A stretch of 64,000 bases of DNA from a virus, in the IMG/VR virus record IMGVR_UViG_3300000101_000006, positions 62,001-126,000 of that record; one strand, written 5' to 3'. The notes under the pieces are model-generated. The model saw only the letters and a list, made by a program, of their open reading frames with translations, made no database searches and was not told where the DNA came from. Positions 19,452-26,571 of the stretch are shown here, piece after piece (the stretch's first letter is position 1; each line of letters opens with the position of its first letter). Position numbers and translations under genes: made by a program.

Positions 19452-20624
19452 ATGTCTTATTATGAATTGAAGGACAATGATGTCTTCATTAACACCATAG
19501 AGGCGTATCCTAACTATAAGTTCTATATTCAAAGCGGGTCCATTTATATAAACGACCAACAAGCTGTTTCCGGAACTTATTCGGATAATATCCTTGGAGT
19601 ACCAGAAGGTTTCATATCCCTGTTTGAATACAACGTCAACCGCGATGTAGGCGAGAGAATATATCCATTTGTGACAAAGAGTGGTCAAAAGCAAAAATTT
19701 AAAACAATCTCAGATACAGACTTTAATACTCAGTTTGGATACGATGGTTCAATAATATCTTCAAGCTACAACATGTCTTCGTCAATCTCAAAGATTACGA
19801 TAGACTCAGTCACGGACACGGACTATAAATACTTGAGATCTCTCAAGTCTAGCTTTAATCATTATTCATTTTGGTCTCAACGTTTCAATTTCAGCAATTT
19901 TGAAACTCCAACCGTAAGCAACCCAGTTGTTCTTTTGAACGTTCCATCGATCTTTTATGGAAACTCTCTAAAGAAAGGCGAAGTTACTCTTAATGCATAC
20001 ATTTCCGGAACTCTAGTCGGGACACTTAATGATTCACGACAAAACGGTGAACTAGTTCAAACATTTGGACCAACAACCGGTAGTGTAGAAGGTGTAGTTA
20101 TGTATGACGAGGGGATTATAGTTCTGACCGGCTCCACTCCACTAGGTACATATTCTTTTGTGCCTGGATCACCAGCGGAATCTGCCGGCTTTCCGATACA
20201 GCCCAGTTGGATAAGTTTTGCCTACGGTATTGAATCCGGAGACACAATGATTGAAGAGGATGTCTCTGGTTCATTCTCTCTAGAGTTTGACACAGTATCT
20301 CAATTGCAAAACATGACGATCTTAGCAAAGGCTCCATATGGAGAGCTTAATCACTCCAACAACCCGACCTATCTGAAGTACACGGGTCAAGAGCCAACCT
20401 ACTCCACAAGTTCATATCAATTTATCGAGACCAATCGAGAGATCAAAAATGTTGTCCCAGCAGCACAGACCGACATTGAGCCTCCGTTTCAAAAAGAAAC
20501 TTACATTTCCAAGATCTGTATCTACGACAAGGACAAGAGACTCATTGGTATTTGCAAGCTAGCCACTCCAATCAGAAAGACCGAAGTCAACGAATATCTA
20601 TTTAAGATGAAATTAGACTTGTAA
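19452..20624 (+). CDS. Tail-fibre-like virion protein, second of a paralogous pair
   Basis: Begins 13 bases after the preceding paralog with the strong ribosome site GGAGGG. Compared with the 18350 product it has a different N-terminal 100 residues but shares the C-terminal half (NPTYL and KICIYDKDKRLIGICKLATP segments). It is the last gene of the left structural block: the next gene is preceded by a sigma70-like promoter that overlaps its stop codon, marking a switch from virion to nucleic-acid genes. Confidence 0.65.
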   Translation: MSYYELKDNDVFINTIEAYPNYKFYIQSGSIYINDQQAVSGTYSDNILGVPEGFISLFEYNVNRDVGERIYPFVTKSGQKQKFKTISDTDFNTQFGYDGSIISSSYNMSSSISKITIDSVTDTDYKYLRSLKSSFNHYSFWSQRFNFSNFETPTVSNPVVLLNVPSIFYGNSLKKGEVTLNAYISGTLVGTLNDSRQNGELVQTFGPTTGSVEGVVMYDEGIIVLTGSTPLGTYSFVPGSPAESAGFPIQPSWISFAYGIESGDTMIEEDVSGSFSLEFDTVSQLQNMTILAKAPYGELNHSNNPTYLKYTGQEPTYSTSSYQFIETNREIKNVVPAAQTDIEPPFQKETYISKICIYDKDKRLIGICKLATPIRKTEVNEYLFKMKLDL

Positions 20625-20647
20625 AACCCTCGCGTATGTGCTATAAT
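20619..20647 (+). promoter_or_regulatory. Sigma70-like promoter for RuvC-like gene
   Basis: TTGTAA (20619-20624), 17-base spacer, TATAAT (20642-20647), with TGC directly before the -10 (extended -10). The gene starts 18 bases downstream of the -10. Confidence 0.7.
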
Positions 20648-20664
20648 ATATAAAAGGAGTATTC

Positions 20665-21183
20665 ATGATTTTAGGCTTAGACGTATCAACCTCAAGAACC
20701 GGTTGGGCAATTATTACAGACGAAGGAGGATATGTAGACTCAGACTTCTTCAAGATGAAACCGAAGACCCCATTGGAAGAACGAGCAACTTTATTAGAAG
20801 AACAAGTTCTCGAACCACTCTTCGCAAAGTACATAATCAATGAAGTCAGAATTGAAGAGCCATTCTCGATGTTCTCAGGTGGAAAGACCACAGCAAAGAC
20901 TATGAGCTCCTTACAGCGGTTTAACGGCATGGTAAGCCTCTTGGCCTATCAACACCTAGGCAAGCCACCAACGATGGTTGGAGCCACAACAGCACGCTCT
21001 AGATGCGGCATTAAGGTCCCAAGAGGAACAAAGGCAAAGGTTGTTGTCCTTCAATGGGTTAATGATAATATCGAAGACTTTATCATGGAATACACACGAC
21101 ATGGAAACCCAAAGCCGGGACTTGATGATGAAGCAGATGCAATTATTGTTGCGATGTCTCATTTTGATGTTCGAGAAAAATAA
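20665..21183 (+). CDS. RuvC-like Holliday junction resolvase
   Basis: An RNase H-fold nuclease of 172 residues, the usual RuvC size. Visible acidic catalytic candidates are Asp6 in LGLDVS, Glu64/Glu65 in RIEEPF, and the C-terminal cluster LDDEADA (Asp154, Asp155, Glu156, Asp158). The family cleaves branched DNA; in phages such enzymes resolve recombination or replication intermediates before packaging, a job done in T4 by the unrelated gp49. ATG has AAAGGAG 8 bases upstream. First gene of a block in which each unit carries its own strong promoter. Assignment rests on motif spacing; the exact junction preference is unknown. Confidence 0.85.
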   Translation: MILGLDVSTSRTGWAIITDEGGYVDSDFFKMKPKTPLEERATLLEEQVLEPLFAKYIINEVRIEEPFSMFSGGKTTAKTMSSLQRFNGMVSLLAYQHLGKPPTMVGATTARSRCGIKVPRGTKAKVVVLQWVNDNIEDFIMEYTRHGNPKPGLDDEADAIIVAMSHFDVREK

Positions 21184-21193
21184 AACTTTTAAC

Positions 21194-21222
21194 TTGACAA
21201 GAATCTCCAAACGTGTTACATT
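21194..21222 (+). promoter_or_regulatory. Extended -10 sigma70-like promoter
   Basis: TTGACA (21194-21199), 17 bases, TACATT (21217-21222) preceded by TGT. One of four promoters sharing TTGACA and TGTTAYATT. The downstream gene starts at 21243. Confidence 0.8.
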
Positions 21223-21242
21223 ATAAATAACACGGAGGACAT

Positions 21243-21758
21243 ATGCAATACACAATTTTAATTCCTGGCGGTTTCAAACCACCTCATAAAGGTCACTACG
21301 ACTACATCAAGTTCTATCTCGATAACCCACAGGTCGATAAGGTCATCTTATTCTGTGGAGACAAGTCAAGAGACGGCGTGACGTTAGAACAGACAGAAGC
21401 CGCTCTAAGCCTCTATGGTTTGATGGACCACCCCAAGTTAGACTATCGTCGTGCGAAGACTAGAGAGGGCAAGAAGAAGACCTACACGAACCCTTTGGCT
21501 GACTGCTTTGACTGGGGTGATGAGAACGAAGATGTTAAGTTCGGCCTTGCCTGCTCTGGTAAAGATTGTAACTATCAGGCATCGTTCGGCGATTACTTTT
21601 ACGGAAATGAGAATTACGTAACTGCTCCAATGTTTCAAATGGCTGACGACTTATCCGCAACAGACTTCCGAGAAGCGTTGAGAAACAATGGTCCAATCGC
21701 AAAGTTTTTGCCCGATGGAGTAAGTGAAGAAGCCGTTAGGTTACTATTTAAAGCATAG
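21243..21758 (+). CDS. Cytidylyltransferase-fold nucleotidyltransferase
   Basis: The N-terminus IPGGFKPPHKGHYDY carries the HxGH signature (His15-His18) of the nucleotidyltransferase alpha/beta-phosphodiesterase family (NMN adenylyltransferase, phosphopantetheine adenylyltransferase, glycerol-3-phosphate cytidylyltransferase). A second family motif of the ISSTxIR type is present as LSATDFREAL near residue 140. Length 171 is normal for a single-domain member. The substrate cannot be told from sequence; NAD metabolism is a common guess for phage members. Strong ribosome site CGGAGGAC 5 bases before ATG. Followed after 23 bases by a small gene with the shared MKLTKETLK leader. Confidence 0.8.
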   Translation: MQYTILIPGGFKPPHKGHYDYIKFYLDNPQVDKVILFCGDKSRDGVTLEQTEAALSLYGLMDHPKLDYRRAKTREGKKKTYTNPLADCFDWGDENEDVKFGLACSGKDCNYQASFGDYFYGNENYVTAPMFQMADDLSATDFREALRNNGPIAKFLPDGVSEEAVRLLFKA

Positions 21759-21781
21759 CAAATCACTAACGGAGAACCCAA

Positions 21782-22126
21782 ATGAAACTTACAAAAGAAA
21801 CTTTAAAAAGAATTATTAAAGAAGAATTGGAAGCAACTTTGAATGAAGTGGGAGAAAACCTTGATCCACGCGTCAAGAAAATAGAAGCAGCCACCGGCGG
21901 CATTTTTGAGGCAGGCAAGGGCTCAGCCCACGTCCAAAGCGTAATGAATGCGAAGGGCTTAGGCACATTTCTGGCTGAGTTTGACGACGGCGAAGACACG
22001 TTCGTTTATTTGTTTGACGCCGGCAACGGAATGGTAAAGTTTGAACAAGACGGAAAAGCAACAAAAGAAATGACACCAGAACAAGCGGGTCAATATCTTA
22101 AGACACAATCGTCTCATCATTTTTAA
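21782..22126 (+). CDS. Small protein with putative capsid-targeting leader (copy 1)
   Basis: A protein of 114 residues whose first 15 (MKLTKETLKRIIKEE) are identical to those of the products at 24819 and 32857, while the rest is unrelated. The leader is basic and amphipathic, followed by an acidic run, like the leader of T4 internal proteins; IKE fits the [IL]xE cleavage rule of gp21-type proteases. The remaining body (from about residue 25) is acidic at its middle (FDDGEDTFVYLFDAGNG), with a predicted beta hairpin, no known domain. Ribosome site GGAGAA. I infer a virion-packaged cargo protein; alternatively the leader could be a shared regulatory or binding helix. Confidence 0.7.
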   Translation: MKLTKETLKRIIKEELEATLNEVGENLDPRVKKIEAATGGIFEAGKGSAHVQSVMNAKGLGTFLAEFDDGEDTFVYLFDAGNGMVKFEQDGKATKEMTPEQAGQYLKTQSSHHF

Positions 22127-22140
22127 TCTAAACTTTTTAC

Positions 22141-22169
22141 TTGACAAACCTTTAATAACGAGTTATCTT
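22141..22169 (+). promoter_or_regulatory. Sigma70-like promoter for primase gene
   Basis: TTGACA (22141-22146), 17-base spacer, TATCTT (22164-22169). The primase starts at 22187 after an AAAGGAGG ribosome site. Confidence 0.75.
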
Positions 22170-22186
22170 ATTAAAGGAGGACAACT

Positions 22187-23122
22187 ATGGAAGCAGATAA
22201 ATTAAAAATCCTAAATAATATTTTAGGTTATCCAAAGAGACAAGGGCAAAGTGAATACTATTACCACTGCCCTTTCTGTAATCATCACAAAAAGAAATTA
22301 GCAATCAATTTTAATAACGGGTTTCACTGCTGGATTTGTGATGCGAGAGGCAAGAACATTTACCGAATTGTAAGAAAATTCGGCACTTACCAGCAACGAC
22401 AAAAGTATCTTGAACTACAAGGACGGCTTGATCTAAACGAGTTCGACAATCTATTCAAAGAACTTAACAGTATCGAAGAGAAGCAACACATTGACTTGCC
22501 CGAAGAGTTCATCTCGTTGTGCAACAAAGACTTGCCAACGGAGACAACAGACGCATTCCGCTATCTATCATCTCGAGGCATTGGTCGGAGAGAAATATTA
22601 AAATGGAAAATTGGCTATTGTAAGGAGGGCCGTTATGCAGGAAGAATTATTATACCGTCGTTTGACATGGATGGAGATTGCAATTACTTCATCGCTCGCA
22701 GTTACGTTGGGCATTCTTATAGGTACCTCAACCCTCCAGCGGATCGTGACATCGTATTTAATGAATTGATGATTGACTGGGATGAACCAATCGTTCTCGT
22801 CGAAGGTGTGTTTGATGCTATCGCAGCAGGAGAAAACGCAATCCCAATCCTTGGCTCAACCCTTAGAGAACAGTCACGCTTGTTCCAAGCCATCGCAATC
22901 CACGACACACCAGTCTACATGGCTCTTGACTATGACGCCGAGAAGAAAGCGGAATGGATCATCAAGTCTCTTCTCAAGTATGACCTCGAAGTTTTCAAGA
23001 TTCCAATTGACGAAGAAGATGTTGGAGAAATGGGCGAGAAAGAGTTTAAAGAGAGAATGCAGACAGCAGCACCAATCAAGAACGAAATGTATTTCTTTGA
23101 AAAACTTTTAGAAAACATTTGA
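22187..23122 (+). CDS. DNA primase (zinc finger plus Toprim)
   Basis: Residues 28-51 hold a CxxC...CxxC zinc finger (CPFC and CWIC) of the CHC2-like type that recognises template in DnaG-type primases. A Toprim domain follows near residue 200: VLVEGVFDA gives the conserved glutamate, and ALDYDAE near 247 the Asp-x-Asp metal pair. Length 311 is short for DnaG and comparable with compact phage primases; a helicase domain is absent, so it would work with a separate replicative helicase outside the window. Very strong ribosome site. The last codons overlap the promoter of the next gene. Confidence 0.88.
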   Translation: MEADKLKILNNILGYPKRQGQSEYYYHCPFCNHHKKKLAINFNNGFHCWICDARGKNIYRIVRKFGTYQQRQKYLELQGRLDLNEFDNLFKELNSIEEKQHIDLPEEFISLCNKDLPTETTDAFRYLSSRGIGRREILKWKIGYCKEGRYAGRIIIPSFDMDGDCNYFIARSYVGHSYRYLNPPADRDIVFNELMIDWDEPIVLVEGVFDAIAAGENAIPILGSTLREQSRLFQAIAIHDTPVYMALDYDAEKKAEWIIKSLLKYDLEVFKIPIDEEDVGEMGEKEFKERMQTAAPIKNEMYFFEKLLENI

Positions 23123-23147
23123 CAAGTCATTTGAATCATGTTACATT
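23119..23147 (+). promoter_or_regulatory. Extended -10 promoter overlapping the primase stop
   Basis: TTGACA (23119-23124) contains the primase TGA; 17-base spacer; TACATT (23142-23147) preceded by TGT. Drives the gene at 23170. Confidence 0.8.
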
Positions 23148-23169
23148 ATTAACAACAACGGAGGATAAC

Positions 23170-24003
23170 ATGGGTGGGAACATCTTTAAAAACATCGCAA
23201 CGACAATTCCTAGAGATAGAGTTGAGCCAACAATAGAAGCATACACTAAGGCACTTGGAGAAATCTTTCCAATGAAAGCTCATTCTCTCACTTTCTTTAA
23301 GCCAGTAGGTTCCGCAGGCAAGAAACCGATCTCTGGTGACTTAGATCTTGCAATCGACTCAACCCACATCACACGCTCTTTCACTTCAACTGAATTGCAA
23401 AAGTGGGGAATCGAATGGGATGATTGGAACGATCTCTATACAAAGATACACAAACGTTCGCGAACGGCAACTTATGAAATGTCTAAGATGCGTGCATTGT
23501 TGACTCTAATCTCTGCAAAGATTGCGGAGAACAACATTGATGTAAATGATAGAGTTACAGCAGGCAACATCTTCACATGCTTTGAGCAGCATGACGATAA
23601 TGGCCCAACAGGAGAGTTTGTTCAAATTGATTGGATGGTCGGAGACATAGATTGGCTTCAATGGTCTTACTATTCACATGGAGAAATAAACCTTAAAGGG
23701 TTGCACAGGACTCAGTTTTTAGTGGCCTTATTTTCAGAGATTGGATACACATTTAGTCACTTTTCCGGCATCAAGAAGAAAAAGACCTCAGAATGGACAA
23801 TTATGTCGCCCGAGGATGCCCTAGAACTTCTTTCAGAGCACTATGGAATGGTAACACATAGCCAAACTCAAACATTCGCTCAGCTCCATTCTTGGTTGCT
23901 TAAGGCAGATTCGGAAGCTTATTTCAGGGTCATTTCTCGCTACAGAGAAATCCTGAGAATACAAAAAGAAAACATCCCAAATGCACTCAGGCATACTATT
24001 TAG
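23170..24003 (+). CDS. Polymerase-beta-like nucleotidyltransferase family protein
   Basis: I place the start at ATG 23170 (MGGNIFKN), which has CGGAGGA upstream and lies behind the promoter; the frame stays open further upstream into the primase end. Near residue 54 the segment KKPISGDLDLAID matches the GS...GDLD motif of minimal nucleotidyltransferases (DNA polymerase beta superfamily), where the two aspartates bind metal; a third could be the Asp of VQIDWMVGD near residue 160. Phage members of this type are usually of unknown substrate. 277 residues, no other domain seen. Confidence 0.65.
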   Translation: MGGNIFKNIATTIPRDRVEPTIEAYTKALGEIFPMKAHSLTFFKPVGSAGKKPISGDLDLAIDSTHITRSFTSTELQKWGIEWDDWNDLYTKIHKRSRTATYEMSKMRALLTLISAKIAENNIDVNDRVTAGNIFTCFEQHDDNGPTGEFVQIDWMVGDIDWLQWSYYSHGEINLKGLHRTQFLVALFSEIGYTFSHFSGIKKKKTSEWTIMSPEDALELLSEHYGMVTHSQTQTFAQLHSWLLKADSEAYFRVISRYREILRIQKENIPNALRHTI

Positions 24004-24013
24004 AAATGATTGT

Positions 24014-24084
24014 GGGGATATAGTATAACGGGATTACATCTGCTTTGCACGCAGAAAATTGCAGTTCGATTCTGCATATCTCCA
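24014..24084 (+). tRNA. tRNA-Ala (anticodon UGC)
   Basis: The cloverleaf is complete by hand folding: acceptor 24014-24020 with 24077-24083 (seven pairs, one G-T), D arm from 24023 with a 3-bp stem, anticodon stem TCTGC/GCAGA (24039-24043, 24051-24055) with loop TTTGCAC giving anticodon TGC at 24046-24048, and T arm TGCAG/CTGCA around loop TTCGATT (24060-24076). The discriminator is A84; CCA is not encoded (CTT follows). A terminator follows directly. Phage tRNAs usually help decode codons poorly served by the host; this phage has a giant alanine-rich protein. Confidence 0.93.
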
Positions 24085-24087
24085 CTT

Positions 24088-24116
24088 CCTTCTGTTTTTG
24101 GCAGAAGGTTTTTTTT
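24088..24116 (+). terminator. Rho-independent terminator after tRNA-Ala
   Basis: CCTTCTG (24088-24094), 7-base loop, CAGAAGG (24102-24108), then eight T. Begins 4 bases after the tRNA. Confidence 0.9.
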
Positions 24117-24127
24117 GCCTTACAATA

Positions 24128-24165
24128 GTTCACTTTGGGCTTTTGTAACTAGTTATAAAGTGAAC
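24128..24165 (+). repeat. Perfect inverted repeat upstream of HNH gene
   Basis: GTTCACTTT (24128-24136) and AAAGTGAAC (24157-24165) are perfect 9-base inverted arms separated by 20 bases, ending about 15 bases before the HNH start codon. It could be an operator, or an mRNA stem-loop that hides the ribosome site of the endonuclease gene, as in some T4 homing endonucleases. Confidence 0.6.
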
Positions 24166-24180
24166 CATGGAGAAAGAACA

Positions 24181-24687
24181 ATGTTAAAAGAAGATCTAAA
24201 AGTGATGCTTGATTCAGGAAGTAGCATAGCCGATATGTCAAACAAAACAGGGAAGAGTAAAACAACGATAAGATATTGGCTAAAAAAGTTTGATTTAAAA
24301 ACAAAGAACGCCATCTACAACAAAAAGAAAAAATACAAATGTGTTACTTGCGGAGAGACTGATAGAAAAAAGATGATGTCCAAAGGTGGCGATAGAAAGT
24401 CTTTTTCTACTTGCAAATCTTGTCATAACAAAGCGACAATAGATCGTGGCCGTCAGCGTAAAATTGAACTGGTAAAGCACATGGGCGGGAAATGTGTAGA
24501 CTGTGGCTACAATAAAAACTATGCAGCGTTTGATTTTCATCACTTAGATGAGACTAAGAAGGATGTAAATTTTAAAAGTATGAGATACTGGTCATCCGAT
24601 AGAGCGAAGGATGAAATGAAAAACTGTGTATTGCTGTGTTCCAACTGTCACAGAGAAAGACATAATCCAGAACAGAACACTATTTAA
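24181..24687 (+). CDS. HNH endonuclease with N-terminal helix-turn-helix (probable homing type)
   Basis: ATG 24181 is chosen because GGAGAAAG lies just upstream and the upstream frame runs through the tRNA. Residues 12-40 (SSIADMSNKTGKSKTTIRYW) form a helix-turn-helix. Cysteine pairs follow (CVTCG, CKSCH, CVDCG), then the HNH core: DFHHLDE with the general-base histidine, and a final NCHRERHN with CxxC (LLCSNC) and the second histidine. The order matches phage-borne HNH homing endonucleases. It sits as a single unit flanked by two terminators beside the tRNA, as expected for an inserted selfish gene. 168 residues. Confidence 0.88.
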   Translation: MLKEDLKVMLDSGSSIADMSNKTGKSKTTIRYWLKKFDLKTKNAIYNKKKKYKCVTCGETDRKKMMSKGGDRKSFSTCKSCHNKATIDRGRQRKIELVKHMGGKCVDCGYNKNYAAFDFHHLDETKKDVNFKSMRYWSSDRAKDEMKNCVLLCSNCHRERHNPEQNTI

Positions 24688-24729
24688 TTTAGAACCTATG
24701 TTCTTCGGAGCTCTCACGCATCCTCTTAG

Positions 24730-24753
24730 CCTCTCTTCGGAGAGGTTTTTTTT
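24730..24753 (+). terminator. Rho-independent terminator after HNH gene
   Basis: CCTCTC (24730-24735), loop TTCG, GAGAGG (24740-24745), then eight T (24746-24753). Confidence 0.92.
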
Positions 24754-24772
24754 GCATTATAGGCATTTAGTG

Positions 24773-24780
24773 ACTATTTA
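24773..24780 (+). promoter_or_regulatory. Putative late promoter core ACTATTTA
   Basis: ACTATTTA 38 bases before ATG 24819, just after the terminator. Its presence in front of a leader-bearing small gene fits late expression with the virion genes. Confidence 0.5.
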
Positions 24781-24818
24781 AGTGAAGATCACCAAACCAA
24801 AGACTTAGGAGTCCACAA

Positions 24819-25130
24819 ATGAAACTTACAAAAGAAACACTAAAAAGAATCATCAAAGAAGAGATGATGCAAGTTATGCATGAAATGGATTCCAACTCAC
24901 CACCATTGCATCCGGATTTAGAATCATTGCAAAAAGCACTTGAAACTTCAGGCCGATTTAAAATCGAACCAGACCAGAGAAATCCAGAAGAATTATCTAT
25001 CGAAACAGAAACTGACGAATGGACTGCTTCCGTGGACCCAGCTGGTGACCTAATTTTGGACTTCGACAACAGCAATAGCGAACAAATAGTTGGTAAAGAC
25101 GAAGCGCTTAAGTTTTTATTAAATCTATAA
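24819..25130 (+). CDS. Small protein with putative capsid-targeting leader (copy 2)
   Basis: 103 residues. The first 15 residues equal the leader of copies 1 and 4 (MKLTKETLKRIIKEE), followed by MMQVMHEMDS. The body is acidic and unlike the other copies (a short proline-containing loop NSPPLHPDLES, then two predicted strands WTASVDPAGDLILDF). No known domain. Ribosome site AGGAGTCC. A late-type promoter motif precedes it although it lies among early genes, which supports packaging of the product into the head. Function of the body unknown. Confidence 0.7.
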   Translation: MKLTKETLKRIIKEEMMQVMHEMDSNSPPLHPDLESLQKALETSGRFKIEPDQRNPEELSIETETDEWTASVDPAGDLILDFDNSNSEQIVGKDEALKFLLNL

Positions 25131-25133
25131 AAA

Positions 25134-25343
25134 ATGAAAGCACTAGACCTTCACGGGTCTAAACATAAAGACGCTAAACGCAAACTCGAACTATTTATTA
25201 ATAGCAATTGGCGCTGTAGAATGAAGGTTGTTACCGGAAACTCAGAAGCCATGAAGGATCTTGTTTGTTCTTTATTGAACTACTATGATCTAGAATATGA
25301 ACGAGGCGAGTTCCTCGGTTACATAATTGTTGTAGAGCACTAG
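25134..25343 (+). CDS. Minimal Smr-domain-like protein (69 aa)
   Basis: The start MKALDLHGSKHKDAKRKL carries the LDLHG motif of Smr domains (Asp5-His7), and VVTGNSEAMKDLV takes the place of the family's HGKG..L segment. Smr domains of MutS2 and stand-alone Smr proteins nick DNA or cleave RNA; the aspartate and histidine of DLHG are functional there. At 69 residues this is the shortest plausible form. ATG lies 3 bases after the preceding stop with no clear ribosome site, so translation is probably coupled to the upstream cargo-like gene. Confidence 0.65.
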   Translation: MKALDLHGSKHKDAKRKLELFINSNWRCRMKVVTGNSEAMKDLVCSLLNYYDLEYERGEFLGYIIVVEH

Positions 25344-25351
25344 GAGTTATC

Positions 25352-26269
25352 ATGCTATTAGCCTTATTTTTGGCCTGCGGTGGAGACATCGGAATTAGAA
25401 CAACGGACAAGATCCAAGTCTTAGACACAGCAGTCGACGACACAGACATCACAACGGAAGCTTCCACAGAACCTTCACTAGAGCCTTCTAGCGAGCCATC
25501 TATCGAACCATCAACGGAACCGTCCAACGAGCCTCTAGAGGGCACTGTTGGTCTTGTAAATTACAATCTAGAACAAATTGCTTGTCTACAATGCATGGGT
25601 GTTTCTCAAGAAATCACAATTCAGTTCGAAGCAAAGTTTCATGACAAAATAGGCGAGACACATCCAACCTGGTATCCACCATCTGGACAATGTGTGAGCT
25701 CAATGAACCCTGTGTCCATCTTTGTACAAGGAAAGAACATTGGCTCATCACTCAACGTATTCGGAAACCCAAACTCTTTTACAGCATTCAACAACAACTC
25801 AAACATTTATAGTGGGTTCTTGACCGAGTCTCAATATGACCGAGACACTCAGATGAACGTACAAACTCAAGACGGAACATCATTCCAGTTTAGATCAATT
25901 CACGGCTTTGACTTTATCGAGCCATACGAGATGCGCTATGTTGATCCTTCTTATGCCTTCGCAGCAGTTGTTTCAAAGTTTGGAACACAGTTCTCATGGG
26001 GACCATCTGGTGGTCAAGACTTGTTCAACATCACAATCGCAACCTATTCGCCCGATGGTAGTCAACTTCTCGGCGTTGTATCATGTTCTGGACCTGATGT
26101 TGGATACATGAATTTTGATGGATCTTACTTTCAAGCGTATCCTTATTGGTCACTTACTGCGATTCACATGACAAGATTTTCTCAACAAAGAGTTCCATAC
26201 GAAGGTCTCAATGGCTATGTTGATGTGCAACTTGAATGGTCCGTTGTAGGAACTGGTCATATCGAATAA
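25352..26269 (+). CDS. Putative lipoprotein with EPS-repeat linker
   Basis: 305 residues. The N-terminus MLLALFLACGG is a short hydrophobic stretch ending in a lipobox-like LAC (Cys9), followed by an acidic linker with six EPS-type units (TEPSLEPSSEPSIEPS and onward, residues about 38-60), then a 240-residue presumably extracytoplasmic domain with several cysteines (IACLQCMG, QCVSSM, VSCSGPD). Such Glu-Pro-Ser linkers behind a lipid anchor are typical of surface lipoproteins of Myxococcota/Bradymonadales-type bacteria. A phage lipoprotein made in infected cells could block superinfection or alter the cell surface; inference. Signal is unusually short, with no better start upstream. Confidence 0.65.
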   Translation: MLLALFLACGGDIGIRTTDKIQVLDTAVDDTDITTEASTEPSLEPSSEPSIEPSTEPSNEPLEGTVGLVNYNLEQIACLQCMGVSQEITIQFEAKFHDKIGETHPTWYPPSGQCVSSMNPVSIFVQGKNIGSSLNVFGNPNSFTAFNNNSNIYSGFLTESQYDRDTQMNVQTQDGTSFQFRSIHGFDFIEPYEMRYVDPSYAFAAVVSKFGTQFSWGPSGGQDLFNITIATYSPDGSQLLGVVSCSGPDVGYMNFDGSYFQAYPYWSLTAIHMTRFSQQRVPYEGLNGYVDVQLEWSVVGTGHIE

Positions 26270-26286
26270 CTTCCGCTAGTCTCGAC

Positions 26287-26294
26287 ACTATTTA
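26287..26294 (+). promoter_or_regulatory. Putative late promoter core ACTATTTA
   Basis: ACTATTTA 17 bases before GTG 26312, preceded by CCGCTAGTCTCGAC, a sequence also found at 44391. Confidence 0.45.
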
Positions 26295-26311
26295 ATAGTG
26301 GAGGGTCTCAT

Positions 26312-26518
26312 GTGGAGAAGTTTGAAGTCGGATGCTTGGTTAAGTTTTTAGAAGATTTTGAGAGCGAAACGATACCAAATGTTGGAATTGTTTTGGAAGT
26401 GATATCTTTTGATGAACTCGTCGGAGAAGATTTGGGCCAAGGCATTACATGGTACTCTGTTTTGTTCGGAGACATCGACATGGTTGTATCCTCGGAGATG
26501 ATTATTTTGCTTAGCTAA
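26312..26518 (+). CDS. Small hypothetical protein (68 aa), GTG start
   Basis: GTG at 26312 opens MEKFEVGCLVKFLEDFES; an overlapping ATG at 26310 is in another frame and stops after 13 codons. GGAGGG lies 10 bases upstream. The sequence suggests a small beta-barrel with alternating hydrophobics (VGCLVKFLEDF, GIVLEVISFD, WYSVLFGD), like SH3/KOW-type folds. No family recognised. Confidence 0.5.
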   Translation: MEKFEVGCLVKFLEDFESETIPNVGIVLEVISFDELVGEDLGQGITWYSVLFGDIDMVVSSEMIILLS

Positions 26519-26519
26519 C

Positions 26520-26548
26520 TTGACAGAACGGTTGCAACATGTTATATT
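26520..26548 (+). promoter_or_regulatory. Extended -10 sigma70-like promoter
   Basis: TTGACA (26520-26525), 17-base spacer, TATATT (26543-26548) preceded by TGT. Drives the gene at 26572. Confidence 0.8.
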
Positions 26549-26571
26549 ATCTTATACGATGGAGGTATAAC

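Noticed and set aside
24135-24159. Possible promoter TTGGGC...TATAAA before the HNH gene
   Set aside because: Spacer is only 13 bases and the -35 is poor compared with the clear 17-base promoters nearby.
24010-24180. Upstream extension of the HNH reading frame
   Set aside because: The open frame passes through tRNA-Ala and its terminator, so the real start is the ATG at 24181.
24687-24729. Possible second tRNA after the HNH gene
   Set aside because: No T-arm consensus or cloverleaf can be folded; only terminator-like repeats of CTTCGGAG are present.
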